64,000 bases of DNA from Apostichopus japonicus (GCF_037975245.1 NC_092561.1:1391001-1455000); one strand, 5' to 3'. Shown: positions 44,047 to 55,518, counted from the stretch's first letter. Notes: generated from the letters alone by a model not told the origin. Numbers and translations are program-made.

Positions 44047-45318
44047 ATGTCTTTAACGACGTCAGTAGTTATCGCGATATTGTCGATAATATTTCTCGTC
44101 GGAGTACCAGGAAATGTGCTAACTCTCCTCGTTTACGTGCGTAAAGCTCGCAAATCTAGCACATTCGTATTCATCTCATTCATGGCTATATCTGATTTGA
44201 TAATTTGTTGTTCGGTTCCTTTTCAAATTTGGTACGTCTTAGGACTCGAGGCAGGTTTTCCTAACCAATATCTTTGTAAAAGCAGTTACTTCGTCTCCAC
44301 CTCCTGTATAACACTCTCCTTGGTTAGCAGTGCTGCTGTTAGCGTTGATCGCTACCTTGCAGTCTGTCATCCGTTAAAGCGGCGTCTCTCTGTTCGTACG
44401 TCCTTGGCTCTGTCGGCATTCTGTGCTCTGATAACGCTGGTGGTAGCTTTACCGTCTTTTGCTCTCTCAACAGTTATTGAAATCGATGGAACCGACACTT
44501 GTAGACTGATCTCCAACGGTTCTCTCCTCGCATATGTAAGGAGAGCGATATCTGTTTTGACTTTCATTTTTGCAGTAACCCTGACAACTGTTTGTTATAC
44601 ATTAGTGTGGCTGGCTATTCGACGTAATAAGAAAGTACAAGATGGTTGGAAAGTATCTCATTCCTTGCCGACAAGTAATAAGGAGAACTCAAACATTGAT
44701 AAGGACATGATATCTCATTTTATCACGTCCGTTCATCCTAACTGCGAAGAAATACAGCCGCAGAAATCGTTAACAGACACATCGCATATAAATCCCTCTG
44801 TAGAAGAAGAAAGGGTTCAATCTATTGGTGATGCCAAGCTTGTTACACTGCCCCCGACTTCGAATCCAGAACTTTATGACAATCGCGAAGGAACAAACTC
44901 AAATGGTAACGGCTTGATTAGAACATCAAAGACGGTAACTTTTAATGCCAAATCAAATGGCAGCACCCCTAATGGTGCTTCACAATCATCAAAGGGAAGA
45001 CAACCAAACTCCTTAGAGAGAGGAACATCTACGGGGTCTGTGAATGATCGCGTTCAGAGAAGACTAACTACCATGTTATTTTTTACTACTGTTGTAACAG
45101 TAGCAACAATTTGCCCAATGCTGATCGCAAACAGTATCCCGGAGAATTCTAGTATCGACTCACACACGGAGAAGCAAGTCATATTCGATTTTCGTCGAGT
45201 TTTACTCATATTTGGCTTCATTAACTGTTCAACAAATCCATTCATTTACAGTTTGCTGGACAAAAAATTTCGAAGAGAATGCCAAAATGCTTTGAGGTGT
45301 GGAAAGTGTTCAAAATAG
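44047..45318 (+). CDS. Class A GPCR, tandem copy 1 (423 aa, intronless)
   Basis: Seven-transmembrane rhodopsin-like receptor in a single exon. Seen: a seven-residue N-terminus; TM1 with G22-N23; TM2 MAISD (D50); Cys77 and Cys152 for the TM3-ECL2 disulfide; DRYLAVCHP at 101-109; Tyr184 in TM5; Pro357 in TM6; NPFIY at 397-401 followed by LLDKKFRRE. ICL3 is long (about 192-338, Ser/Thr/Asn-rich). Sequons sit in ECL2 (N157) and ECL3 (N367). Unusual: TM4 lacks the common Trp, TM5 lacks the common Pro, and TM6 reads ATICP instead of CWxP. C-terminal cysteines could be palmitoylated. It is 14 residues different from copy 2 and 27 from copy 3, by my count. The ligand is unknown. Single-exon tandem receptors are typical of the expanded sensory-type GPCRs described in sea urchin; membership there is inference. 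Confidence 0.95.
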   Translation: MSLTTSVVIAILSIIFLVGVPGNVLTLLVYVRKARKSSTFVFISFMAISDLIICCSVPFQIWYVLGLEAGFPNQYLCKSSYFVSTSCITLSLVSSAAVSVDRYLAVCHPLKRRLSVRTSLALSAFCALITLVVALPSFALSTVIEIDGTDTCRLISNGSLLAYVRRAISVLTFIFAVTLTTVCYTLVWLAIRRNKKVQDGWKVSHSLPTSNKENSNIDKDMISHFITSVHPNCEEIQPQKSLTDTSHINPSVEEERVQSIGDAKLVTLPPTSNPELYDNREGTNSNGNGLIRTSKTVTFNAKSNGSTPNGASQSSKGRQPNSLERGTSTGSVNDRVQRRLTTMLFFTTVVTVATICPMLIANSIPENSSIDSHTEKQVIFDFRRVLLIFGFINCSTNPFIYSLLDKKFRRECQNALRCGKCSK

Positions 45319-46506
45319 ATGCCAAAAAAAAGGTTGGTTTTTGATGAAATGTTATTTTTAAAAATAATAATATTTTCCTAATGATATGTACACTAGTGGC
45401 GTAAGGAACCTATCAAAAGGTGAAGGAATTGGGTTGGGTCTTCATCAGAAGAATTTTAGCTTTGAAGACGCTACCGTGGCCCAGCCGAGTTGTAAATTGA
45501 ATATTTTGACTATTTTATGTCCAAAATTCTATTTTTGTTTTTCTCTCTAAGCTGTAAACAAATTTCAGTGTTTCACCGCGGAAATTTAACTTTTCAAATT
45601 ATACATCAGAATAACGCCTCTCTGTCGAAATCTTGAAGAATCAAGCCAAAAATTAGACATATTATGGGATAAATGAATCGATTATTTTCCAGGTATTGTT
45701 CTTTAGTATTTTCTAAATTTTTCCCAATTGGTGTTAAGTTGTTATGGTTACTATTAGAGATATCAATAACATTTGGATGATCTTCAAGAATAGTAAATAC
45801 TTTGTCCCGAGACAAGAAAAGATCGTGCACTGACTGTACGGTAAGTTCTACAATACACCGGGGTTATATACGGTGTAAATGAAAATATATATACCACTCT
45901 TATCTGTGGTACAGGAACCTTCACCATAATTAATTGATATCATTTCGATATAGCTTATACATATATGGTTAAGGCCAATGTTGCATGTGCAGGTAGCATC
46001 ATTTCTCGAAGAATGTAAGAAACGCCAGTTGCCCGACTACTTAATTAAAGGAGCTTTGAATTTGTTCTTGTTTTATGGACAATGCTGTACTATACCTCTT
46101 ACAATAAGAATATTAAAACTCAAGGAAACCGTGAATGTTGCTTTAAAGGAGCTTTGAATATGTTTTTTGTTGATATATGTGCAATGCTGTATTATGGCTC
46201 TTACATAATGACTCTTAATGTTGAACGAAACAAGGAATGTTGCTTTAAAGGGAAATCAATACATGTTCTTGATGTTATTTGGTCACGTTTGTAAACCATC
46301 GTTGTCGAGAGTGACTACAAAATCGAAACTATGAATATAAGCATACTCATACAGGCGGATTACCACTCCCCCGTCCCACCCACCCCACCGAACCCACCCC
46401 ACCCCACTGTAAGCCCCTTCACTTCATTCCAACCAAACCCCTTTCCCCCTATAGTGTGCGTCAGCTCATCATAACCCATTATACAATCAGCTCCTTTAAA
46501 AACAAA

Positions 46507-47049
46507 CAGGGGCGTAGCCAGGATTTTCAAAGTTGTAGGCACGACTATCTGAGCGGAGCGCCACCATCGGTTGGCGCGGAGCGTACAAGAAATTCTTTGG
46601 TTTTACAAACCCCCCAGATGACCGGAAACGTCCTTTCCCGAGTGTTCATTCTGGTTCCCTGCAGTCCTGTTGCTTGAGACACCTCATTCAATATCACTTT
46701 TAAACCCCAAAACAAACAAGTTAAAATAGTACGTAATTCAATACTACATAATGTATTTAAAATTACCAAGGTACACGTACAGAGTGGTCTTACTTTTCAA
46801 CTTATGATACTTGTAGATACAAAGATAGGCCAGAAATATCACGCGATAGAAATGACAGCCTAGAAAACAGGAGAATAGGTCACCTTATTTAGCCATATTC
46901 TTGCTACGTTCATTTCAATAGTTTTTCCTGTCTAGATTCTTAAACTCGTCCAGCAAGCTTATGGATTTGAATTTTGGGTGTTTTAAAATACCTTGGCCAA
47001 AAAAAGTGTAGGCCCGGGCCTACAGTGCTACATACTGACTACGCCCCTG
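46507..47049. mobile_element. hAT-like MITE in GPCR unit 1
   Basis: Ends CAGGGGCGTAGCCAGG / TACGCCCCTG. The interior shares the GCGGAGCGCCACC and TTGGCGCGGAGCGTAC signatures with other MITEs in the window. ACAAA repeats directly at both edges; a full 8-bp TSD is not clear. Confidence 0.7.
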
Positions 47050-47385
47050 ACAAATGTCAGTTTGAGACATGCATATTCAACTTTCCAGAAATACAATTCA
47101 ATCCAATTTGTATTCTCAATTATAATTATACAGAAGTTATACACAACACACACTATACCGTATAGAAAATGACATAATGTGCAGGACACTAGAAAACATA
47201 AATATTGTTAGAATGGCTTGTGATCTAAGAACAACAGAAAAAGGTTTATACATTGCCCTACAAATTTGCGAAGGACAATCTTCCTCTCGGCTGAAAACAT
47301 TTCGCGGGCGAATGAAACCCTAAAATGATAGTGGTTAAAAGAAGGTTAAAGTTTGCTGCTTCTTATCCTCTCAGTGATTTGTGAG

Positions 47386-47605
47386 TAATAATAATAAGCA
47401 AATATTTATAGAGCGCTTTATGCAAAGGCCTCAAAGCGCTTAAACAACTACACAAAAATGCAAGTCAAATCACTGTAATTTTTTGGAATAAATGAGTTTT
47501 GAAGAGACGCTTAAAACAGTCAACCGGTGGTGCATTGCGAATTGAAAATGGTAGATTGTTCCAGAGATGAGGTGCAGCAGAGATGAAGGCTCTTTCTCCA
47601 CAAAA
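47386..47605 (-). mobile_element. LINE 3' end with reverse-transcriptase C-terminal remnant, linker 1
   Basis: The minus-strand frame reads GERAFISAAPHLWNNLPFSI then RNAPPVDCFKRLLKTHLF. This is the typical C-terminal motif of non-LTR retrotransposon ORF2 proteins (CR1/L2-like). It is followed by an AAGCGCTTTGAGG...GCGCTCTATAAATA tail and (TTA)n, the usual 3' end of such elements. 5' truncated. Confidence 0.8.
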
Positions 47606-47625
47606 CTATATAGCATATAAAACAG

Positions 47626-47768
47626 ACCTGGATATTTCAACAAAAGAGGTAGCATAACCAGTATTAGTATATGTTTTTAATCTTAATTAGGCTTAGCCTA
47701 GACTATAAATATTTAGAATATCTGCTTTACTGATGTTATACACTGCATAACGACATAAGCTAACGTTA
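47626..47768. repeat. Linker 1 segment homologous to CSTF3 intron 1
   Basis: Matches 38479-38912 nearly base for base (CCTGGATATTTCAACAAAAG ... GCTAACGTTAG) but lacks the 280-bp element present there. It therefore serves as the empty site. Confidence 0.85.
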
Positions 47769-48055
47769 GCATATACTCAAACCATTGTCATGGATACTGA
47801 TTGTGCGTCATTAACAGATCGACCAATCTGTTGTCTTCGATTATATTTATATCAAGCAAGCACATCCACAGTTATTTATCCTTATTAACAGTTTGCAGAG
47901 AACAATTACCGCATAAATCTTTTATGGTGGAAAATCCACTATACTTGCGAACAGTTTGAATAAGGTTGATACAAATTTAATGGATCGTTACATTTGAGAT
48001 AGATGTACTATTAAGGTACGATAATCATCTTTTGATTGCATGTTGTTCATTTCGC

Positions 48056-48063
48056 TATAAATA
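48056..48063 (+). promoter_or_regulatory. TATA box of GPCR copy 2
   Basis: TATAAATA at the same relative position as in the other units. The leader (CTT)n tract is shorter here, about 20 bases at 48191-48210. Confidence 0.5.
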
Positions 48064-48287
48064 TACGAGGAGTGGTTTGCATGATATATCCGCGCCGTGA
48101 AAGCAAAAAAAAAGGCTGTCACCAGCTTTGCCTGCAACTTTAGGGGTTCTACTTGGAGTCATCTCTTTTGTGATGCTTTTCTCTACGTTTCTTCTTCTTC
48201 TTCTTCTTCTGCTTCCTTTTCGTGCTTTCTAAAAGAAATTATACAATTTAGTACAAACGAAATTTTCATAACTGAACATAGAACAAG

Positions 48288-49559
48288 ATGTCTTTAACGA
48301 CGTCAGTAGTTATCGCGATATTGTCGATAATATTTCTCGTCGGAGTACCAGGAAATGTGCTAACTCTCCTCGTTTACGTGCGTAAAGCTCGCAAATCTAG
48401 CACATTCGTATTCATCTCATTCATGGCTATATCTGATTTGATAATTTGTTGTTCGGTTCCTTTTCAAATTTGGTACGTCTTAGGACTCGAGGCAGGTTTT
48501 CCTAACCAATATCTTTGTAAAAGCAGTTACTTCATCTATACCTCCTGTATAACACTCTCTGTGGTTAGCAGTGCTGCTGTTAGCTTTGATCGCTACCTTG
48601 CAGTCTGTCATCCGTTAAAGCGGCGTCTCTCTGTTCGTACGTCCTTGGCTTTGTCGGCATTCTGTGCTCTATTCACGCTGGTGGTAGCTGTACCGTCTTT
48701 TGCTCTTTCAACAGTTATTGAAATCGATGGAACCGACACTTGTAGACTGATCTATAACGATTCTCTCCTCGCATATGTAAGGAGAGCGATATCTGTTTTG
48801 ACATTCATTTTTGCAGTAACGCTGACAACTGTTTGTTATACATTAGTGTGGCTGGCTATTCGACGTCAGAAGAAAGTACAAGATGGTTGGATAGTATCTC
48901 ATTCCTTACCGACAAGTAATAAGGAGAACTCAAACATTGATAAGGACATGATATCACATTTTATCACGTCCGTTCATCCTAACTGCGAAGAAATACAGCC
49001 GCAGAAATCGTTAACAGACACATCGCATATAAATCCCTCTGTAGAAGAAGAAACGGTTCAATCTATTGGTGATGCCAAGCTTGTTACACTGCCCCCGACT
49101 TCGAATCCAGAACTTTATGACAATCGCGAAGGAACAAACTCAAATGGTAACGGCTTGATTAGAACATCAAAGACGGTAACTTTTAATGCCAAATCAAATG
49201 ACAGCACCCCTAATGGTGCTTCACAATCATCAAAGGGAAGACAACCAAACTCCTTAGAGAGAGGAACATCTACGGGGTCTGTGAATGATCGCGTTCAGAG
49301 AAGACTAACTACCATGTTATTTTTTACTACTGTTGTAACAGTAGCAACAATTTGCCCAATGCTGATCGCAAACAGTATCCCGGAGAATTCTAGTATCGAC
49401 TCACACACGGAGAAGCAAGTCATATTCGATTTTCGTCGAGTTTTAGTCATATTTGGCTTCATTAACTGTTCAACAAATCCTTTCATTTACAGTTTGCTGG
49501 ACAAAAAATTTCGAAGAGAATGCCAAAATGCTTTGAGGTGTGGAAAGTGTTCAAACTAG
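48288..49559 (+). CDS. Class A GPCR, tandem copy 2 (423 aa, intronless)
   Basis: Paralogue of the copies at 44047 and 52530, same length and start. DRY, the ECL2 cysteine, Pro357 and NPFIY are intact, and no frame damage is present. Changes relative to copy 1 cluster in TM3 (YFIYTSC and SFDRY instead of YFVSTSC and SVDRY), TM4 (ALF, AVPS), ECL2 (LIYNDS; the sequon is kept) and the start of ICL3. ICL3 is otherwise nearly identical. The flanking promoter and 3' sequence are also copied, so each gene probably has its own transcription unit. Confidence 0.95.
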   Translation: MSLTTSVVIAILSIIFLVGVPGNVLTLLVYVRKARKSSTFVFISFMAISDLIICCSVPFQIWYVLGLEAGFPNQYLCKSSYFIYTSCITLSVVSSAAVSFDRYLAVCHPLKRRLSVRTSLALSAFCALFTLVVAVPSFALSTVIEIDGTDTCRLIYNDSLLAYVRRAISVLTFIFAVTLTTVCYTLVWLAIRRQKKVQDGWIVSHSLPTSNKENSNIDKDMISHFITSVHPNCEEIQPQKSLTDTSHINPSVEEETVQSIGDAKLVTLPPTSNPELYDNREGTNSNGNGLIRTSKTVTFNAKSNDSTPNGASQSSKGRQPNSLERGTSTGSVNDRVQRRLTTMLFFTTVVTVATICPMLIANSIPENSSIDSHTEKQVIFDFRRVLVIFGFINCSTNPFIYSLLDKKFRRECQNALRCGKCSN

Positions 49560-50744
49560 ATGCCAAAGATAGGGTGTTTTTTCATGAAATATTATTTTAA
49601 AAGATAATAAAATTGTTCCTAATGATATGTACAGTGGCGTATAAGGAACCTATCAAAAGGTGAAGGAACTGGGGTGGGTCTTCACCAGAAGAATGTTAGC
49701 TTTGAAGACGCTGTCGTAGCCCAGCCGATTTGGAAATTGAATATTTCGACTATTTTATGTCAAAATTTCTATTTTTGTTTTCTCTCTAAGCTGTAAACAA
49801 ATTTCAGTGTTTCACCGCGGAAATTTAACTTTTCAAATTATACATCAGAATAACGCCTCTTTGTCGAAATCTTGAAGAATCAAGCCAACAATTAGATATA
49901 TTATGGGATAAATGAATCGATTATTTTCGAGGTATTGTTCTTTAATATTTTCTTCTTTTTCCCACTTGATGTTATTTTTTTTTATGGTTACTATTAGAGA
50001 TATCAATATCATTTGGATGATCCTCAAGAATAGTAAATACTTTGTTCCGAGACAAGAAAAGCTCGTGCACTGACTGTACGGTTTTCTACAATACACCGGG
50101 GTTATATACGGTGTAAATGAAAATATATATACCACTCTTATCTGTGGTACAGGAACCTTCACGATAATTAATTGATATCATTTCGATATAGCTTATACAT
50201 ATATGGTTAAGGCCAATGTTGCATGTGCAAGTAGCATCATTTCTCGAAGAATGTAAGAAACGCTAGCTGCCCGACTACTTAATTAAAGGAGCTTTGAATT
50301 TGTTCTTGTTTTATGGACAATGCTGTACTATGCCTCTTACAATAAGAATGTTAAAACTCAAGGAAACCGTGAATGTTGCTTTAAAGGAACTTTGAATAAT
50401 GTTTTTGTTAAAATATGTGCAATGCTGTATCATGGCTCTTACATAATGACTCTTAATGTTAAAAGAAACAAGGAATGTTGCTTTAAAGGGAAATCAATAC
50501 ATGTTCTTGATGTTATTTGGTCACGTTTGAAAACCATCGTTGTCGAGAGTGACTACAAAATCGAAACTATGAATATAAGTATACTCATACAGGCGGATTA
50601 CCACTCCCCCGTCCCACCCACCCCACCGAACCCACCCCACCCCACTGTAAGCCCCTTCACTTCATTCCAACCAAACCCCTTTCCCCCTATAGTGTACGTC
50701 AGCTCATCATAACCCATTATACAATCAGCTCCTTTAAACACAAA

Positions 50745-51283
50745 CAGGGGCGTAGCCAGGATTTTCAAAGTTGTAGGCACGACTATCTGAGCGGAGCGCC
50801 CCGGTTGTCGCGGAGCGTACAAGAAATTCTTTGGTTTTACAAACCCCCCAGATGACCGGAAACGTCCTTTCCCGAGTGTTCATTCTGGTTCCCTGCAGGC
50901 CTGTTGCTTGAGACACCTCATTCAATATCACTTTTAAACCCCAAAACAAACGAGATAAAATAGTACGTAATTCAATACTACATAATGTATTTCAAATTAC
51001 CAAGGTACACGTACAGAGTAGTCTTACTTTTCAACTTATGATACTTGTAGATACAAAGATAGGTCAGAAATACCACGCGATAGAAATGACAGCCTAGATG
51101 ACAGAAGAATAGGTCACCTAATTTAGCCATATTCTTGCTACGTTCATTTCAATAGTTTTTCCTGTCTAGACTCTTAAACTCGTCCAGCAAGCTTATGGAT
51201 TTGAATTATGGGTGTTTTAAAATACCTTGGCCAAAAAAAGTGTAGGCCCGGGCCTACAGTGCTACATACTGACTACGCCCCTG
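50745..51283. mobile_element. hAT-like MITE in GPCR unit 2
   Basis: Orthologous copy of the 46507 element carried by the tandem duplication. It has a small deletion in the GCGGAGCGCC region. Confidence 0.7.
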
Positions 51284-51617
51284 ACAAATGTCAGTTTGAG
51301 ACATGCATATTCAACTTTCCAGAAATACAATTCTATCCAATTTGTATTCTCAATTATAATTATACAGAAGTAATACACAACACACACTATACCGTATAGA
51401 AAATGGCATAATGTAAACGGCACTAAAAAATCATAAATACTGTTAGAATGGCTTGTGATCTAAGAACAACAGAAAAGGGTTTATACATTGCCCTACAAAT
51501 TTGCGAAGGACAATCTTCCTCTCGGCTGAAAACATTTCGCGGGCGAATGAAACCCTAAAATGATAGTGGTTAAAAGAAGGTTAAAGTTTGCTGCTTCTTA
51601 TCCTCTCAGTGATTTTT

Positions 51618-51840
51618 GAGTAATAATAATAAGCAAATATTTATAGAGCGCTTTATGCAAAGGCCTCAAAGCGCTTAAACAACTACACAAAAGTGCAAGT
51701 CAAATCACTGTAAATTTTTGGAATAAATGAGTTTTGAAGAGACGCTTAAAACAGTCAACCGGGGGTGCATTGCGAATTGAAAATGGTAGATTGTTCCAGA
51801 GATGAGGTGCAGGAGAGATGAAGGCTCTTTCTCCATAAAA
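51618..51840 (-). mobile_element. LINE 3' end with reverse-transcriptase C-terminal remnant, linker 2
   Basis: Near-identical second copy of the linker LINE, carried by duplication rather than fresh insertion because its flanks match linker 1. Confidence 0.8.
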
Positions 51841-51860
51841 CTAAATAGCATATAAAACAG

Positions 51861-52003
51861 ACCTGGATATTTCAACAAAAGAGGTAGCATAACCAGTATT
51901 AGTATATGTTTTTAATCTTAATTAGGCTTAGCCTAGACTATAAATATTTAGAATATCTGCTTTACTGATGTTATACACTGCATAACGACATAAGCTAACG
52001 TTA
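51861..52003. repeat. Linker 2 segment homologous to CSTF3 intron 1
   Basis: Second empty-site copy of the 38479-38912 segment, ending GCTAACGTTAG just before unit 3. Confidence 0.85.
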
Positions 52004-52290
52004 GCATATACTCAAACCATTGTCATGGATACTGATTGTGCGTCATTAACAGATCGACCAATCTGTTGTCTTCGATTATATTTATATCAAGCAAGCAAAT
52101 CCACAGTTATTTATCCTTATTAACAGTTTGCAGAGAACAATTACCGCATAAATCTTTTATGGTGGAAAATCCACTATACTTGCGAACAGTTTGAATAAGG
52201 TTGATACAAATTTAATGGATCGTTACATTTGAGATAGATGTACTATTAAGGTACGATAATCATCTTTTGATTGCATGTTGTTCATTTCGC

Positions 52291-52298
52291 TATAAATA
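52291..52298 (+). promoter_or_regulatory. TATA box of GPCR copy 3
   Basis: TATAAATA at the same relative position. The leader (CTT)n tract is about 26 bases at 52427-52452. Confidence 0.5.
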
Positions 52299-52529
52299 TA
52301 CGAGGAGTGGTTTGCATGATATATCCGCGCCGTGGAAGCAAAAAAAAAAGGCTGTCACCAGCTTTGCCTGCAACTTTTGGAGTTCTACTTGGAGTCATCT
52401 GTGTTGTGATGCTTTTCTCTACGTTTCTTCTTCTTCTTCTTCTTCTTCTTCTGCTTCCTTTTCGTGCTTTCTAAAAGAAATTATACAATTTAGTACAAAC
52501 GAAATTTTCATAACTGAACACAGAACAAG

Positions 52530-53801
52530 ATGTCTTTAACGACGTCAGTAGTTATCGCGATATTGTCGATAATATTTCTCGTCGGAGTACCAGGAAATGT
52601 GCTAACTCTCCTCGTTTACGTGCGTAAAGCTCGCAAATCTAGCACATTCGTATTCATCTCATTCATGGCTATATCTGATTTGATACTTTGTTGTTCGCTT
52701 CCGTTCCAAATTTGGTTCGCCATAGGACGCGAGGCAGGTTTTCCTAACCAATATCTTTGTAAAAGCAGCTACTTCGTCTCCACCTCCTGTATAACACTCT
52801 CCTTGGTTAGCAGTGCTGCTGTTAGCGTTGATCGCTACCTTGCAGTCTGTCATCCGATAAAGCGGCGTCTCTCTGTTCGTACGTCCTTGGCTCTGTCGGC
52901 ATTCTGTGCTCTGATAACGCTGGTGGTAGCTGTACCGTCTTTTGCTCTTTCAACAGTTATTGAAATCGATGGAACCGACACTTGTAGACTGATCTCCAAC
53001 GATTCTCTCCTCGCATATGTAAGGAAAGCGATATCTGTTTTGACTTTCATTTTTGCAGTAACCCTGACAACTGTTTGTTATACATTAGTGTGGCTGGCTA
53101 TTCGACGTCAAAAGAAAATACAAGATGGTTGGATAGTATCTCATTCCTTGCCGACAAGTAATAAGGAGAACTCAAACATTGATAAGGACATGATATCTCA
53201 TGTTACCACTTCCGTTCATCCTAACTGTGAAGAAATACAGCCGCAGAAATCGTTAACAGACACATCGCATATAAATCCCTCTGTAGATGAAGAAAGGGTT
53301 CAATCTATTGGTGATGCCAAGCTTGTTACACTACCCCCGACTTCGAATCCGGAACTATTTGAAAATCGCGAAGGAACAAACTCAAATGGTAACGGCTTGA
53401 TTAGAACATCAAAGACGGTAACTTTTAATGCCAAATCAAATGGCAGCACCCCTAATGGTGCTTCACAATCATCAAAGGGAAGACAACCAAAATCCTCAGA
53501 GAGAGGAACATCTACGGGGTCTGTGAATGATCGCGTTCAGAGAAGACTAACTACGATGTTATTTTTTAATACTGTTGTAACAGTAGCAACAATTTGCCCA
53601 ATGCTGATCGCAACCAGTATCCCGGAGAATTCTAGTATCGACTCACACACGGAGAAGCAAGCCATATTCGATTTTCGTCGAATTTTAGTCACAATTGGCT
53701 TCATTAACTGTTCAACAAATCCTTTCATTTACAGTTTGCTGGACAAAAAATTTCGAAGAGAATGCCAAAATGCTTTGAGGTGTGGAAAGTGTTCAAAATA
53801 G
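52530..53801 (+). CDS. Class A GPCR, tandem copy 3 (423 aa, intronless)
   Basis: Most diverged of the three paralogues. Six substitutions fall within residues 53-67 at the end of TM2 and ECL1 (ILCCSLPFQIWFAIGREAG versus IICCSVPFQIWYVLGLEAG), and four more in TM7 (RRILVTIGF versus RRVLLIFGF). Both regions line the extracellular half of the bundle or the core. DRY, disulfide cysteines, ECL sequons and NPFIY are intact. The reading frame is complete, so the gene looks functional. Confidence 0.95.
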   Translation: MSLTTSVVIAILSIIFLVGVPGNVLTLLVYVRKARKSSTFVFISFMAISDLILCCSLPFQIWFAIGREAGFPNQYLCKSSYFVSTSCITLSLVSSAAVSVDRYLAVCHPIKRRLSVRTSLALSAFCALITLVVAVPSFALSTVIEIDGTDTCRLISNDSLLAYVRKAISVLTFIFAVTLTTVCYTLVWLAIRRQKKIQDGWIVSHSLPTSNKENSNIDKDMISHVTTSVHPNCEEIQPQKSLTDTSHINPSVDEERVQSIGDAKLVTLPPTSNPELFENREGTNSNGNGLIRTSKTVTFNAKSNGSTPNGASQSSKGRQPKSSERGTSTGSVNDRVQRRLTTMLFFNTVVTVATICPMLIATSIPENSSIDSHTEKQAIFDFRRILVTIGFINCSTNPFIYSLLDKKFRRECQNALRCGKCSK

Positions 53802-54973
53802 ATGCCAAAAAAAAGGTTGGTTTTTGATGAAATACTATTTAAAAAAATAATAATATTGTTCCTAATGATATGTACAGTGGCGTAAGGAACCTATCAAAAG
53901 GTGAAGGAACTGGAGTGGGTCTTCACCAGAAGAATGTTAGCTTTGAAGACGCTACCGTGGCCCAGCCGAGTTGTAAATTGAATATTTTGACTATTTTATG
54001 TCCAAAATTCTATTTTTGTTTTTCTCTCTAAGCTGTAAACAAATTTCAGTGTTTCACCGCGGAAATTTAACTTTTCAAATTATACATCAGAATAACGCCT
54101 CTTTGCCGAAATCTTGAAGAATCAAGCCAAAAATTAGATATCTTATGGGATAAATGAATCGATTATTTTCGAGGTATTGTTCTTTAGTATTTTCTAAATT
54201 TTTCCCAATTGGTGTTAATTTGTTATGGTTACTATTAGAGATATCAATATCATTTGGATGATCTTCAAGAAAAGTAAATACTTTGTCCCGAGACAAGAAA
54301 GCTCGTGCACTGACTGTACGGTTTTCTACAATACACCGGGGTTATATACGGTGTAAAATAATATATATATACCACTCTTATCTGTGGTACAGGAACCTTC
54401 ACGATAATTAATTGATATCATTTCGATATAGCTTATATATATATGGTTAAGGCCAATGTTGCATGTGTAGGTAGCATCATTTCTCGAAGAATGAAAGAAA
54501 CGCCAGCTGCCCGACTACTTTAATTAAAGGAGCTTTGAATTTGTTCTTGTTTTATGGACAATGCTGTACTATACCTCTTACAATAAGAATGTTAAAACTC
54601 AAGGATACCGTGAATGTCGCTTTAAAGGAGCTTTGAATATGTTTTTTGTTGATATATGTGCAATGCTGTATTATGGCTCTTACATAATGACTCTTAATGT
54701 TGAACGAAACAAGGAATGTTGCTTTAAAGGGAAATCAATACATGTTCTTGATGTTATTTGGTCACGTTTGTAAACCATCGTTGTCGAGAGTGACTACAAA
54801 ATCGAAACTATGAATATAAGTATATACTCATACAGGCGGATTGCCACTCCCCCGTCCCACCCACCCCACCCCACTGTAAGCCCCTTCACTTCATTCCAAC
54901 CAAACCCCTTTCCCCCTATAGTGTACGTCTGCTCATCATAACCCATTATACAATCAGCTCCTTTAAACACAAA

Positions 54974-55518
54974 CAGGGGCGTAGCCAGGATTTTCAAAGT
55001 TGTAGGCACGACTATCTGAGCGGAGCGCCACCATCGGTTGGCGCGGAGCGTACAAGAATTTCTTTGGTTTTACAAACCCCCAGATGACCGGAAACGTCCT
55101 TTCCCGAGTGTTCATTCTGGTTCCCTGCAGGCCTGTTGCTTGAGACACCTCATTCAATATCACTTTTAAACCCCAAAACAAACAAGTTAAAATAGTACGT
55201 AATTCAATACTACATAATGTATTTAAAATTACCAAGGTACACGTACAGAGTAGTCTTACTTTTCAACTTATGATACTTGTAGATACAAAGATAGGTCAGA
55301 AATACCACGCGATAGAAATGACAGCCTAGATGACAGAAGAATAGGTCACCTAATTTAGCCATATTCTTGCTACGTTCATTTCAATAGTTTTTCCTGTCTA
55401 GACTCTTAAACTCGTCCAGCAAGCTTATGGATTTGAATTATGGGTGTTTTAAAATAACTTGGCCAAAAATAAAAGTGTAGGCCCGGGCCTACAGTGCTAC
55501 AATCTGGCTACGCCCCTG
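54974..55518. mobile_element. hAT-like MITE in GPCR unit 3
   Basis: Orthologous copy of the 46507 element. Its presence in all three units shows it inserted before the triplication. Confidence 0.7.

Larger units (their letters stand above)
43520..47768 (+). repeat. GPCR tandem unit 1 (about 4.25 kb, including linker)
   Basis: Direct repeat beginning GCATATACTCAAACC, containing promoter, GPCR, a hAT-like MITE and the LINE-derived linker. Near-identity with units 2 and 3 extends through non-coding DNA, so the duplication is recent. Confidence 0.93.
47769..52003 (+). repeat. GPCR tandem unit 2 (about 4.24 kb, including linker)
   Basis: Second direct repeat, same order of elements and same start sequence as unit 1. 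It ends with a full linker at 51618-52003. Confidence 0.93.

Noticed and set aside
44367..44567. Minus-strand frames inside the GPCR genes
   Set aside because: Shadows of the plus-strand coding sequence.
45606..45830. Minus-strand frame repeated downstream of each GPCR
   Set aside because: Conserved only because the whole unit is duplicated; start and length differ among copies.
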